64,000 nucleotides of DNA from Chryseobacterium nakagawai (GCF_900637665.1 NZ_LR134386.1:186001-250000); one strand, 5' to 3'. Positions 33,651-42,900 are shown, numbered from the stretch's first letter. Notes: a model not told the origin generated them from the letters alone. Numbers and translations: made by a program.

Positions 33651-34973
33651 ATGAAAAAAGTTTGGATTATCGTTTTTGGATTAGGCTATCTGGGTTTAAG
33701 TGCTCAGAAGAAATGGTCCTTAAAAGAATGTGTAAGCTATGCAGTGGAGCATAATCTTCAGGTTATCCAAAATCAATATACCAAGCAAAATCAAGAATAT
33801 AACCTTAAAGCAGCCAGAAAAGATTATTTACCTTCCGTATCGGGAAGTATGATGAATGGAGTGAGCTTCGGGCAAGGGTCATTAGGAGCAGGAAGTTATA
33901 GAAATGATAGATTCAATAACAGTGTTGGGGTGAGTGCTGATGTTTTGGTTTACAATAATGGGAGATTAGAGAAGAATGTAAGAAAACTTCAGTTTGATGT
34001 AGAAGCAAGCCAATATGATATAGAAGCGATCAAAAATGATATCTCTGTACAAATTGCACAACAATATTTAACAGCTTTGCTGAACAAAGAAATTGTTAAG
34101 ATCTCTCAAAGTGCTGTAGAAAATGCTAAAAAACAGTACGATAGAGCAAAGATAACAACTCAGGTGGGAACTACAGCCCAAACTGTTTTAGCAGAAGCCG
34201 AAGCAGCACTAGCCAGAGAAAAGCAAAATCTTAAAACGGCAGAGGTTAATGTGGGAAGGGCCTTATTTGCAATCGCCCAGCTTTTACAGCTTTCAGATTA
34301 TAAAGATTTTGATGTAGAAAATGTAGATATCCCTGAAGCATTAGATTCACAATTAGTGACTGTTGATGAGGTTCTTACGAAAGCCTATGAAATACAGCCT
34401 CAGATAAAAGCGGCCGAAAGCAGGATAAGATCTGCCGAGGCACAAACTGAGGTAAGTAAAACAGCATTCTGGCCTACATTAACAGCAAGTGCTGGTCTTA
34501 ATACTTTCTACAACAGATCATTTAATGTTCCTCCAGGTATTGTACAGGAAACCTTTTTTCAGCAATATAAAGATCAATTTGGACAAAATGTAGGAGTATC
34601 CCTTAATATTCCAATCTTCAATAAAGGGAAAACAAAATTACAGGTTGAGCAGTCCAAATTAAATGAAAGTGTTAGCAAAATTACCCTTGAACAACAAAAA
34701 CAAACGGTAAGACAAAATATACAGAAGGCTCAGTTTGATGCTGACGCTAACTATGAATCATATTTAGCTGCATTAGAAGCTGAAAAAAGCTCTAAGCTGG
34801 CACTTGATTTTGCAGATAAAAGTTATGCTGCAGGAAAAACAACCATTTACGACGTTAATGTTGCAAGAAATAATTATGCAAATGCACAGGGATCAGTAGC
34901 GCAGGCGAAATATAATTATCTTTTCAGTCTTAAATTATTGAATTTCTATGCAGGAATTCCACTAAGTTTGTAG
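33651..34973 (+). CDS. TolC-family outer-membrane efflux protein
   Basis: 440 aa with signal peptide (cut after …GLSA). Two helical-hairpin repeats typical of TolC (WSLKECVSYAVEHNLQVIQNQ; EVLTKAYEIQPQIKAAESRI) with long coiled helices and short beta segments (VSADVLVYNNGR; VSLNIPIFNKGKTK). It forms the outer-membrane exit duct of tripartite efflux or type I secretion. No adaptor or pump is nearby. It is separated by 1 bp from the SprT-like gene, hence the same operon. Confidence 0.9.
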   Translation: MKKVWIIVFGLGYLGLSAQKKWSLKECVSYAVEHNLQVIQNQYTKQNQEYNLKAARKDYLPSVSGSMMNGVSFGQGSLGAGSYRNDRFNNSVGVSADVLVYNNGRLEKNVRKLQFDVEASQYDIEAIKNDISVQIAQQYLTALLNKEIVKISQSAVENAKKQYDRAKITTQVGTTAQTVLAEAEAALAREKQNLKTAEVNVGRALFAIAQLLQLSDYKDFDVENVDIPEALDSQLVTVDEVLTKAYEIQPQIKAAESRIRSAEAQTEVSKTAFWPTLTASAGLNTFYNRSFNVPPGIVQETFFQQYKDQFGQNVGVSLNIPIFNKGKTKLQVEQSKLNESVSKITLEQQKQTVRQNIQKAQFDADANYESYLAALEAEKSSKLALDFADKSYAAGKTTIYDVNVARNNYANAQGSVAQAKYNYLFSLKLLNFYAGIPLSL

Positions 34974-34974
34974 A

Positions 34975-35565
34975 ATGTCTATCCAATCGTTAGAAAAATA
35001 TTTACCACAAAACACGCTTAAGTATTTAAGAATTTGGTTTTCAGATTATTATATTCATATAAAAGTCACAAGAAACAGAAATTCTAAACTGGGAGATTAT
35101 AGAAAGCTTCCGGATAATTCTCATGAAATTACAGTAAACTCTACGCTTACTCCACAACTTTTTTTCTTTGTGCTTACTCATGAACTGGCACACCTGATTG
35201 CTTTTGAAAAATACGGAAGAAGAATTTCTCCCCATGGTAATGAATGGAAAGAAACCTTTAGAAATATGCTGTTGGAAAGCCTTGAAATTTACGATGAAGA
35301 ACTGAAACCTATCATTGTGAAATTTTCAAAATCACCAAAGGCTAATTTTATGGCGAGCCCTGATCTTGTAAGATATTTTCACACTGAAAAACAAGATGAT
35401 AGCCTCCATTTTATCGAACAGCTTCAAAAAGGAGAATTTTTTATATATCGCAACGAAAAGTATTTATTAGAAGGTCTGATTAAAAAAAACTATCTTTGTA
35501 AGAACCTGGCTACGGGAAGGAAGTATTCTTTCAAACCTTTAGCAAGGGTAGAAAAATGTAGCTAA
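34975..35565 (+). CDS. SprT-like zinc metalloprotease domain protein
   Basis: 196 aa. The HELAH motif (H69-E70-L71-A72-H73) and a third ligand H87 in ISPHGNEWK match the SprT/Spartan-like metallopeptidase domain. No signal peptide, so cytosolic. It sits in a tight operon between the TolC-family gene (1 bp) and manC (2 bp). The biological role of bacterial SprT proteins is not settled. Confidence 0.85.
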   Translation: MSIQSLEKYLPQNTLKYLRIWFSDYYIHIKVTRNRNSKLGDYRKLPDNSHEITVNSTLTPQLFFFVLTHELAHLIAFEKYGRRISPHGNEWKETFRNMLLESLEIYDEELKPIIVKFSKSPKANFMASPDLVRYFHTEKQDDSLHFIEQLQKGEFFIYRNEKYLLEGLIKKNYLCKNLATGRKYSFKPLARVEKCS

Positions 35566-35567
35566 GA

Positions 35568-36650
35568 ATGTTAAAATCAGATAGATACTGCGTAATAATG
35601 GCTGGAGGGATCGGGAGCAGATTCTGGCCAATGAGCACGCAGAAATTTCCCAAACAATTCCAGGATATTTTAGGAACAGGACGTACCATGATTCAGCAGA
35701 CTTATGATCGAATCAGCAAGGTAATTCCAAAAGAACATATATTCGTTATTACAAACAAAGAATATATTGCACTTTCCCATCAGCAACTTCCGGAAATTCC
35801 TGAGGAAAATATTGTGGGAGAGCCTCTGATGAAAAATACAGCAGCCTGTAATCTGTACATGGCTAATAAAATTGGTGAGATCAATCCGAATGCTACTATG
35901 ATTGTTCTTCCGGCAGACCATCTGATCCTGAAGGAAGATGTATTTCTGGAAAAAGTAACGCTGGCATTTGACTTAGCTTCTAAAAATGACTACCTGGTAA
36001 CATTGGGAATTACCCCAACAAGACCTGATACAGGCTATGGATATATCCAGTTTGTAGAAAAGAAAAATTCAGAATATTTCAAAGTAAAGACATTTACTGA
36101 AAAACCGATTCTTGAAATTGCCCAAAACTTTTTGGAAAGCGGTGATTTCCTTTGGAATGCAGGAATCTTTATATGGAATATCAAAAGTATTCAACATGCC
36201 TTCGATAGTTATCTTCCTGAGATGACACAACATTTTATGGCTTGCGAATACAATTCTGAGAAAGAAAATAATTGTATAGAAATCATTTATCCTAAGGTTC
36301 AGAAAATTTCCATTGATAATGGAATCTTAGAGAAAGCCAAAAATGTATATGTTATTCCATCTGATCTGGGCTGGAGTGATCTTGGGACATGGACTTCTAT
36401 CTATGAAAATACAGAAAAAGATAAGAACGAAAATGCAGTGAAAATAAAGCATTTACTTACTTATAATTCAAAAGGAAACATTATCCGTTTAAAAAATAAC
36501 AACAAAGCAGTTATTATTGACGGTCTTGAAAACTATATTATAGTAGATACTGACAAAGCTCTTCTTATTTGCCCCAGAGATAATGACCAATTAATCAAGG
36601 ATTATGTTCTGGATCTGAAAAATTTCAAGAAAGGAGATAAATTTATGTAA
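35568..36650 (+). CDS. manC: Mannose-1-phosphate guanylyltransferase
   Basis: 360 aa. Makes GDP-mannose from GTP and mannose-1-phosphate for surface glycans. N-terminal MAGGIGSRFWPMSTQKFPKQF is the nucleotidyltransferase signature, with VLPADH, FTEKP and SGDFLWNAGIFIW in order. It lacks the C-terminal cupin isomerase domain, so it is monofunctional. It is cotranscribed with the SprT-like gene. Confidence 0.92.
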   Translation: MLKSDRYCVIMAGGIGSRFWPMSTQKFPKQFQDILGTGRTMIQQTYDRISKVIPKEHIFVITNKEYIALSHQQLPEIPEENIVGEPLMKNTAACNLYMANKIGEINPNATMIVLPADHLILKEDVFLEKVTLAFDLASKNDYLVTLGITPTRPDTGYGYIQFVEKKNSEYFKVKTFTEKPILEIAQNFLESGDFLWNAGIFIWNIKSIQHAFDSYLPEMTQHFMACEYNSEKENNCIEIIYPKVQKISIDNGILEKAKNVYVIPSDLGWSDLGTWTSIYENTEKDKNENAVKIKHLLTYNSKGNIIRLKNNNKAVIIDGLENYIIVDTDKALLICPRDNDQLIKDYVLDLKNFKKGDKFM

Positions 36651-36681
36651 TATTTGGTTTCTTTATGCTTATTTTTAGGCT

Positions 36682-37347
36682 ATGATTAAATATACACTCC
36701 GATTTGCAACTTTAGCCCTTTTACTTTTTAGTATACTGGGATATGCTCAGGAAAAGAAAAAGTTTTCTGGTATTTCCAATATATTACAGAGAATTGAACC
36801 TGATGCTAAGGTGGATTCCTGGGTTTTGGTATACAACAGCTATGGAAAAGGAGAGGAGATTAAAATTTCCGGAGGGAAGTTAGGCTATACACCTCAGTTT
36901 TCTGGATTTAATCTGTTTCCTAATGAAGACAGTTTTTATTATATAGCCTATTCTTCAGGAGGGAAAATTAATTACATTCTTGATACAGAAACTTTAAAGA
37001 ATTTTGTAGGAAAAATTGATAATGCTCAGGAAGCTGCTATTATATTGGCTTCCGATGGGTATATGGTGGATGAGGAATTCAAAGATCTTGCAGGTAACTA
37101 TCATGAAGATCAAAAAAACTACTACCTGGACCTTGGAAAACTAACTTCAAAGGAATGCCCTTATCAGAAAACTCATTATACATTGACGGTTAATAAAACG
37201 ACCGGGCTTGTAACGAATGTAAAAGATAATGGGACCTATATTGAGCTTTACAATAAAAAATGTGCTAATAACCCAAGACTTCTAAAAGTCGAAAAAAAAG
37301 AAGAACCAAAGAAAAATGAGCCTCAAAAAACACCCAAACGCAGATAA
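36682..37347 (+). CDS. Secreted protein of unknown function
   Basis: 221 aa with signal peptide (LRFATLALLLFSILGYA, cut before QEK). The mature part has alternating beta-type segments, three Cys and a strongly basic tail rich in Lys, Glu and Pro (residues 205-221). It is 31 bp after manC and overlaps the next gene by 32 bp. No family was recognised. Confidence 0.7.
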   Translation: MIKYTLRFATLALLLFSILGYAQEKKKFSGISNILQRIEPDAKVDSWVLVYNSYGKGEEIKISGGKLGYTPQFSGFNLFPNEDSFYYIAYSSGGKINYILDTETLKNFVGKIDNAQEAAIILASDGYMVDEEFKDLAGNYHEDQKNYYLDLGKLTSKECPYQKTHYTLTVNKTTGLVTNVKDNGTYIELYNKKCANNPRLLKVEKKEEPKKNEPQKTPKRR

Positions 37348-37849
37348 TACCTATCAAACTGAACGACTGATACTTCGTCCTATGTCTGGTGAAGACAGAG
37401 ATTTTATTTTTGAACTTTATAATCGACCTAAATTTGTTCAATATATCGGTAACCGAAATGTAAATACAATTGAAGATGCTGAAAACTATATCCTCAACAG
37501 ATTTGCCCCACAGATCGAAAGACTGGGATTCGGGAACTACCTTTTAATAACCAAGGATACTAACGAAAAAATAGGAGCCGTGGGGATCTTTGAAAGAGAA
37601 GGGCTTGACATTGTAGATATCGGCTATTCTTTATTGGAAGAGTTTGAAGGAAAAGGCTATGCTTATGAAGCAGCTCAGAAAGTGAAATCGATCGGTATGG
37701 AAGAATTTGGATTGCCAAAAATATCTGCAATTATATCAAAAGATAACCTTTCTTCGCAAAAACTGATCGAAAAATTAGGGTTGAAGTTTAAGAAAAATGT
37801 TACCCTTCCCGGTGAAACAGAAGAACTGAATTATTACGAAACAGAATAA
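37316..37849 (+). CDS. GNAT-family N-acetyltransferase (RimJ/RimL type)
   Basis: 177 aa. TERLILRPMSGEDRDFIFELYNRPKFVQYIG begins the RimJ/L-like acetyltransferase fold; the acetyl-CoA loop region is EEFEGKGYAYEAAQ, with ISAIISKDNLSSQKLIEKLGL after it. The ATG at 37316 lies 32 bp inside the upstream gene; no later start retains the first strand. The substrate is unknown. Confidence 0.85.
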   Translation: MSLKKHPNADNTYQTERLILRPMSGEDRDFIFELYNRPKFVQYIGNRNVNTIEDAENYILNRFAPQIERLGFGNYLLITKDTNEKIGAVGIFEREGLDIVDIGYSLLEEFEGKGYAYEAAQKVKSIGMEEFGLPKISAIISKDNLSSQKLIEKLGLKFKKNVTLPGETEELNYYETE

Positions 37850-37861
37850 TCATTACAATAC

Positions 37862-37900
37862 AAAAAAATCCACAAAGACTAGACTCTTGTGGATTTTTTT
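37862..37900. terminator. bidirectional terminator between the GNAT gene and bcp
   Basis: AAAAAAATCCACAA/TTGTGGATTTTTTT, a 14-bp perfect stem with an 11-nt loop. It lies between converging genes. Confidence 0.93.
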
Positions 37901-37920
37901 CTTTTTATCAGTACTGGAAA

Positions 37921-38370
37921 TTATGCCTCTAAGATCTGTTCAGCGGCTGTTTTTGAAGTTACTTTCTCAATAACTCTTGTACAAACGCCATTTTCATCAA
38001 AAATAAATGTGGTTCTTACAATTCCCATATACGTTTTTCCAAACGTCTTTTTCTCCTGCCAAACCCCAAATTTTTCAATAATATCACGGTTTTCATCTGC
38101 AATAAGATCATAAGGAAAAGCAAATTTGCTATGGAAATTTTTCTGTTTTTTTACAGTGTCTCCACTTACTCCCAATAGCTGATATCCGGCTTTTTCAAGC
38201 TTTGAATAATTGTCACTCAGATTGCAAGCTTCAACAGTACATGTCGGAGTACTAGCCTGTGGATAAAAGAAAACAACTAATTTTTTTCCGATTAAGTTTG
38301 ATGAAGATATCGGTTCTCCATCCTGATTTGTTCCTTCAAATTGAGGTAATTTATCTCCAACTTTCAACAT
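37921..38370 (-). CDS. bcp: Thioredoxin-dependent peroxiredoxin (Bcp/PrxQ)
   Basis: Reduces hydroperoxides. 149 aa. Peroxidatic C44 in STPTCTVEACNL and resolving C49, four residues apart as in E. coli Bcp. FFYPQAST and LLGVSGDTVKKQKNF are family features. It is divergent from nth, with face-to-face promoters in the 33-bp gap. Confidence 0.93.
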   Translation of the reverse strand: MLKVGDKLPQFEGTNQDGEPISSSNLIGKKLVVFFYPQASTPTCTVEACNLSDNYSKLEKAGYQLLGVSGDTVKKQKNFHSKFAFPYDLIADENRDIIEKFGVWQEKKTFGKTYMGIVRTTFIFDENGVCTRVIEKVTSKTAAEQILEA

Positions 38371-38377
38371 AATGATT

Positions 38378-38395
38378 TAATTTTGTTCAAATTTA
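38378..38395. promoter_or_regulatory. Face-to-face promoters of bcp and nth
   Basis: Plus-strand TAATTTTG (38378-38385) ends 18 nt before the nth ATG. Minus-strand TAAATTTG (38395-38388) ends 17 nt before the bcp ATG. Both match TAnnTTTG. Only 2 bp separate the boxes, so each start-site region lies on top of the other's box and the two promoters should compete. Confidence 0.6.
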
Positions 38396-38403
38396 AGGGT
38401 AAA

Positions 38404-39024
38404 ATGACAAAAAAGCAAAGAGCTGAGCTCGTTCAGATTGAACTGGATAAATTGTATCCTACTACTCCTATTCCTTTGGATCACACCGATCCTTATACTT
38501 TAATGGTTGCCGTTGCCCTTTCTGCACAGACGACAGATAAAAAAGTAAATGAAGTTACTCCAAACCTTTTCGAGGTTGCAGGAACGCCACAGAGAATGGC
38601 AAAACTGGAAGAGTTTCAGATCAAGGAATTAATTAAAGAAATAGGATTATCCAATACCAAAGCCAAGAACTTAAAGAGAATGGCCGAACTTTTACTGGAG
38701 AGGCATAATGGTATTGTTCCGCAAACATACGAAGAATTAGAGGCGCTTCCGGGGGTTGGACATAAGACGGCTTCTGTAGTGATGAGTCAGGGATTTGGAT
38801 TCCCAGCTTTTCCGGTAGACACTCATATTCACCGCCTGATGACACAATGGAAACTTACTTCCGGGAAAAATGTAGTAGAAACAGAAAAAGATGCTAAGAA
38901 ATTATTCCCCGAAGAAGTATGGAACAAACTTCATCTTCAGATCATTTTCTATGGAAGAGAATATTCTCCGGCAAGAGGAAAGGGAGAGAAAGACTTTATT
39001 ACCAAAATGATGTTTGAGAAATAA
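38404..39024 (+). CDS. nth: Endonuclease III (Nth), lacking the iron-sulfur cluster motif
   Basis: Base-excision repair glycosylase/AP lyase for oxidised pyrimidines. 206 aa from the ATG at 38404 (the TTG at 38383 is in the promoter). HhH motif LPGVGHKTASVV with catalytic K121 and D139 (PVDTHIHR). After IIFYGREYSPARG the usual Cx6Cx2Cx5C cluster ligands are absent: the C-terminus (GKGEKDFITKMMFEK) contains no Cys. The enzyme should still fold, as some HhH homologues lack the cluster. Confidence 0.92.
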   Translation: MTKKQRAELVQIELDKLYPTTPIPLDHTDPYTLMVAVALSAQTTDKKVNEVTPNLFEVAGTPQRMAKLEEFQIKELIKEIGLSNTKAKNLKRMAELLLERHNGIVPQTYEELEALPGVGHKTASVVMSQGFGFPAFPVDTHIHRLMTQWKLTSGKNVVETEKDAKKLFPEEVWNKLHLQIIFYGREYSPARGKGEKDFITKMMFEK

Positions 39025-39041
39025 AACCTTAATTCTATACA

Positions 39042-39080
39042 AAGCAAAATTCCCCTTCAAAGAAGGGGAAGATTTTGCTT
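39042..39080. terminator. hairpin between nth and the DinB-like gene
   Basis: AAGCAAAAT and TCCCCTTC pair with GAAGGGGA and ATTTTGCTT around AAA, with one bulged base. There is no long T tract on either strand, so termination is likely but less certain. Confidence 0.6.
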
Positions 39081-39093
39081 CGTAAAAAGCCGG

Positions 39094-39537
39094 CTAATCC
39101 AATAATCTTCTATGGTAATTAATCTGCCCTAAATGATAATCCAAATGAGAAAGAAGATGAATCAGAAAATAACCGGTTGTCATCCTATCTTCAAAAACAA
39201 CAAGTGGATATTCTTTTTCCATTTCTGTTTCAGGAATTTGGCTTAAAACCGAATCTATCATGATTGCTGTAGCTCCAATTTTTTCAATAAGTTCAATTCT
39301 TGGAATATCCTTTAGTGAGAACTCAAGTTCACGATGCCTTACATATCCTGTATTTCCCAGCTGTGAGCCAATGAAATGATTGAGATTTCCTATAAGATGC
39401 AGACATAGGTTTCCTGCAGAATTGGAAATGTTTTTATCAATTTTCCAAAGGTTTTCTTCGTTTTGATAAGCCTCGATTTCTGTTTTTAATTTGTTTAGAT
39501 CTCTTTGATAAAGAGAACGTAATGGTGCTGTGATCAT
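39094..39537 (-). CDS. DinB-like (DUF1572-type) four-helix protein
   Basis: 147 aa, all helical. NLCLHLIGNLNHFIG and HLLSHLDYHLGQINYHRR place three His (in NLCLHL, LSHLDYH) as in the metal site of DinB/YfiT-fold proteins. These often act as thiol-dependent transferases, but the substrate is unknown. Small, monocistronic. Confidence 0.78.
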   Translation of the reverse strand: MITAPLRSLYQRDLNKLKTEIEAYQNEENLWKIDKNISNSAGNLCLHLIGNLNHFIGSQLGNTGYVRHRELEFSLKDIPRIELIEKIGATAIMIDSVLSQIPETEMEKEYPLVVFEDRMTTGYFLIHLLSHLDYHLGQINYHRRLLD

Positions 39538-39594
39538 TGAGGTTAGTTTTAAAATTAAAAAATGGGAGAGTTAAGAAATGCCCCATTTGTTATA

Positions 39595-41391
39595 TTATTT
39601 TTGTTTTTTAGCCCAAAGTTCCATCTTTCTGTTCAGAACGTCCAATGGAAGACATCCCTGACTTAAAACTTCATCATGGAAGCTTGCCAGGTTAAACTTA
39701 TTACCAAGCTCTTTCTGATATTTTTCTCTCAGCTCACGGATTCTTAAAGACCCGATTTTATATCCTAAAGCCTGTCCCGGCATGGCCATATATCTTTCCA
39801 CTTCGGCTATTGCCGCTCCTTCATCATAAGAGATATTGCTCAGGAAATATTTTATAGCTTCTTCTCTGCTCATTTTTCCAGTGTGTAAGCCAGTATCTAC
39901 TACTAATCTTACCGCTCTAAGCATCTGGTCACTTAAATAACCCATTTTCTGGTAAGGATCAGTATACAAACCAAATTCAGGACCTAAAGTCTCACAATAG
40001 TGTGCCCATCCTTCTCCATACGCTCCAAACCATCCAAACCTCATGAACTTTGGCAGTTTTGTATTTTCCTGTTGCAGAGAAACCTGATAGTGGTGACCCG
40101 GAATCGCTTCATGTAAGAATAAAGATTCCATCCCTGAAGTGACATTGAACTTGGTAGGATCAGGAAGTGGAACATAGAAAATTCCAGCTCTTTTTCCATC
40201 AGGAGTTCCGGGAATATATTCTGCACTTGCACTGGCTTCTCTGAATTTTTCCGTTTGTCTGATCTCAAACTTTGTTTTAGGAGTAACGTTGAACATCGTC
40301 TTTAGCTTCGGAGTAATCTTTGTCAGAATACTGTTGAACCCATTTAAAACATCCTTAGTGGTCTTATAAGGCATTGCTTTTGGATCTGTTTTCACAAAAG
40401 TGATAAACTCCTCCAGAGTTCCTTTAAAACCAACTTGCTGCTTCACTTTTTCCATTTCTGCGCGAAGCATTGCAACCTGTTGTAGTCCAATCTTGTTGAT
40501 TTCATCCGGAGATTTCTTTGTTGTCGTCCAGCTTTTTACATAATAAGCATAGATTTCATTTCCGTTAGGAAGACTGTTATAACCATCTGTATCTCTGCCT
40601 TTGGGTAAATATTCTTTTTCAAGAAATGTTCCCATTTTAGTATATGCTGGAATAATTTTTTTAGTAATGGCATCCTTATAAAGTGATGATAATTTATCTT
40701 TTTGTGCCTGAGTGAAATTCTTCGGAAAGTTTTTAATGGGGCCGTAGAAAATATTTTTCTCCATATCCTGAGTCGTGATTTCCTCGGCTTTCATTTGAGG
40801 AATCATTTTCACAATCAGTTTTTTAGGAAGCACTATTTTATTATTAATCCCTTCACGGAAGTTATCTGCAGCCGCATCCATCCATTCCGGGAATTTTTCC
40901 ATTCTTTTGAGCCAATCGCTGTAATCTTTTTCAGTTTTGAAAGGCTGGCTTCCCTGTCCGCTTCCGTACAAAGGAAAGTTCAAAGGAAGACCTCCAAACT
41001 GAGTGAACGGGATATATTCCGGATGATAGGCATAGGCTTCAATTTTATCTTTTAAAGTATAATCCAATACATCGTATACCACTTTATCTTCATCAGAAAG
41101 CGCCTTATAATCTACATTTTCCAGCTGTTTCTGTACTGAATTGTAAAAAGCAATTTCTCCGGAGATGAAATCTTTATCAATATTGATGGGAAGTTGGTCA
41201 TTATATCTTAGATCTCCCTGAGAAGTTGCATCTAAAGGATATAGTTTAAGATACTGTTCATAATAATTGGATGCAATAGAATCCAGATTGGTAGGCGTCA
41301 CCTTTGTTAGGGGAGAATCAGTCTTTTTGCACGAGGCAAGGCCAATCAAGAGCCCCAGTCCCAGAATACTTTTTGATAAAATGTTTTTCAT
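39595..41391 (-). CDS. DUF885 family lipoprotein (probable metallopeptidase)
   Basis: 598 aa from the ATG at 41391 (a longer frame adds an unlikely 16 residues). The lipoprotein signal GLLIGLASC is followed by KKTDSPL. The DUF885 core includes FLHEAIPGHHYQ (zinc-site-like HExxPGHH) and FGAYGEGWAHYCE (third ligand region). Family members are exported zinc-dependent peptidases or related hydrolases. It is probably in the outer membrane or periplasm. A TACTTTTG box sits 20 nt upstream. Confidence 0.88.
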   Translation of the reverse strand: MKNILSKSILGLGLLIGLASCKKTDSPLTKVTPTNLDSIASNYYEQYLKLYPLDATSQGDLRYNDQLPINIDKDFISGEIAFYNSVQKQLENVDYKALSDEDKVVYDVLDYTLKDKIEAYAYHPEYIPFTQFGGLPLNFPLYGSGQGSQPFKTEKDYSDWLKRMEKFPEWMDAAADNFREGINNKIVLPKKLIVKMIPQMKAEEITTQDMEKNIFYGPIKNFPKNFTQAQKDKLSSLYKDAITKKIIPAYTKMGTFLEKEYLPKGRDTDGYNSLPNGNEIYAYYVKSWTTTKKSPDEINKIGLQQVAMLRAEMEKVKQQVGFKGTLEEFITFVKTDPKAMPYKTTKDVLNGFNSILTKITPKLKTMFNVTPKTKFEIRQTEKFREASASAEYIPGTPDGKRAGIFYVPLPDPTKFNVTSGMESLFLHEAIPGHHYQVSLQQENTKLPKFMRFGWFGAYGEGWAHYCETLGPEFGLYTDPYQKMGYLSDQMLRAVRLVVDTGLHTGKMSREEAIKYFLSNISYDEGAAIAEVERYMAMPGQALGYKIGSLRIRELREKYQKELGNKFNLASFHDEVLSQGCLPLDVLNRKMELWAKKQK

Positions 41392-41411
41392 TTTCAGAAT
41401 CTTTATAACAA

Positions 41412-41419
41412 CAAAAGTA
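41412..41419 (-). promoter_or_regulatory. -7 box of the DUF885 gene (TACTTTTG)
   Basis: Exact TAnnTTTG on the minus strand, ending 20 nt before the ATG at 41391. This supports that start. Confidence 0.5.
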
Positions 41420-41504
41420 AGTATTATTGGGATATTCATACCATTCTATGAATTGATTTTAAAAAAATAATATTCAAAATCCTTTTCACATTAAATCAAT
41501 TTTT

Positions 41505-41512
41505 TATCTTTG
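41505..41512 (+). promoter_or_regulatory. -7 box of the acidic protein gene (TATCTTTG)
   Basis: Exact TAnnTTTG, 48 nt before the ATG at 41561. TTG partner not obvious. Confidence 0.45.
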
Positions 41513-41560
41513 TCTAAAACGTTTAACAATCATATTATTACAGCTCTTTTTTAAGAAAAA

Positions 41561-42022
41561 ATGAAAGGGATTTTAAAAATTTACCATCCGGACGAAACGC
41601 TAAAATACAATATCAGAAATACTTATTGTAAAGCAGTTTACAGCAACCAGCAACATTTTTTAGAGGTTGAAATTATTACGGATGACAGTCTGGATCACGT
41701 AGACGATGATTCATTACAGTACAACTTTCCGCAGCTTTCACTCGAGATCTTCGATTTCCCTATCGACTCTGCGGAAATAGAAGGAAAAACAATCAAAATC
41801 AATGACTCTGATGAGGAAACCTATACAGAGGTAGATCTCTTCGATGATGAAGATGCCTATATCTATGATAATGAACTTCTTTTTGAAAAAAATGAGGAGG
41901 GTGAGCTTCAGATGATATGGAAGGGAACCATTGATGATTTCTATACCGGATCAGATACTCCGATTCCGTTTAGGCTAAAATGCGAGTTCAAACAGGATGA
42001 TATTGAAGTAGACGAAGACTAA
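41561..42022 (+). CDS. Acidic cytosolic protein of unknown function
   Basis: 153 aa, very acidic (VDDDSL, DSDEETYTEVDLFDDEDAY, DDIEVDED at the C-terminus), no signal or membrane segment, beta-rich pattern. It stands alone upstream of exbB-exbD-tonB with 173 bp between. I do not recognise a family. Confidence 0.7.
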   Translation: MKGILKIYHPDETLKYNIRNTYCKAVYSNQQHFLEVEIITDDSLDHVDDDSLQYNFPQLSLEIFDFPIDSAEIEGKTIKINDSDEETYTEVDLFDDEDAYIYDNELLFEKNEEGELQMIWKGTIDDFYTGSDTPIPFRLKCEFKQDDIEVDED

Positions 42023-42157
42023 GCGCTACTAAACATTCTTTTTAATACAGATTTCTTTTCAAAATTTCTTTTGGAAAGAAATTTGCTGTTTGTAAATCAT
42101 AACAAACTTTAAGTTGTTTTTAAGCAATTTTTAAGAGAGCAATTCATAATATTCCAC

Positions 42158-42165
42158 TACATTTG
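42158..42165 (+). promoter_or_regulatory. -7 box of the exbB-exbD-tonB operon (TACATTTG)
   Basis: Exact TAnnTTTG, 30 nt before the exbB ATG. Confidence 0.5.
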
Positions 42166-42195
42166 TCGTTGAAACTTTAATAAAATTCACATTTA

Positions 42196-42900
42196 ATGCT
42201 GTTAACGGAACTTTCTCAGATTTTATTTGCACAAATCACTACACCTGCAGTTGCCGCAGACAATTTAGAATTTTCATTCTGGAAAATCATGTTCCACGGA
42301 GGGGCCTTCGCTAAAATAGTGATGGCGACCGTATTACTGTTGGGCGTATTTTCCCTGTATCTGTTTTTTGAAAGATTTTTCTTTATTAAAAGGCTAACCT
42401 CAAAGACAGATTCTAACTTCATGAATAATATTGAAGACTTTATTAAGGCAGGAAAAATAGAAGCTGCAGCAGATTATTGTAAGACACAGAACTCTCCGGA
42501 AGGCAGAATTCTGGAAAAAGGGATCTCAAGACTGGGGCGTCCTGTTTCTGATATCGTAAGTGCGATGGAATCTCAGGCTCAGGTAGAAGTAGCCAATATG
42601 GAAAAAAACCTGAACCTTTTGGCAGTGGTGCCGAGTATTGCACCAATGTTGGGGCTTTTGGGAACAGTAATCGGGATGATTATTGCCTTCTTTAATCTAT
42701 CACATGCAACCGGATCTTTCTCTCCGAAGACCCTTTCGGAAGGGATTTATACAGCTTTAGGACAAACGGCGGTAGGTCTTGCAGTGGCAATTCCTGCGAA
42801 CTTCTGTTATAATATTCTTTTGACAAAAATTGACAAGTTTGTACTGAAAGCTCAGAATATGTCTGGAGAATTTTTAGATCTTATCAACAAACCTTTATAA
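42196..42900 (+). CDS. exbB: MotA/TolQ/ExbB proton channel subunit
   Basis: 234 aa with three membrane helices: about 35-60 (MATVLLLGVFSLYLFFERFFF), 135-160 (LLAVVPSIAPMLGLLGTVIGMIIAFF) and 180-205 (GQTAVGLAVAIPANFCYNILL). The APMLGLLGTVIGM and TALGQTAVGL-A motifs are ExbB/TolQ hallmarks. It forms the proton channel energising outer-membrane transport with the ExbD and TonB proteins encoded next. Confidence 0.92.
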   Translation: MLLTELSQILFAQITTPAVAADNLEFSFWKIMFHGGAFAKIVMATVLLLGVFSLYLFFERFFFIKRLTSKTDSNFMNNIEDFIKAGKIEAAADYCKTQNSPEGRILEKGISRLGRPVSDIVSAMESQAQVEVANMEKNLNLLAVVPSIAPMLGLLGTVIGMIIAFFNLSHATGSFSPKTLSEGIYTALGQTAVGLAVAIPANFCYNILLTKIDKFVLKAQNMSGEFLDLINKPL

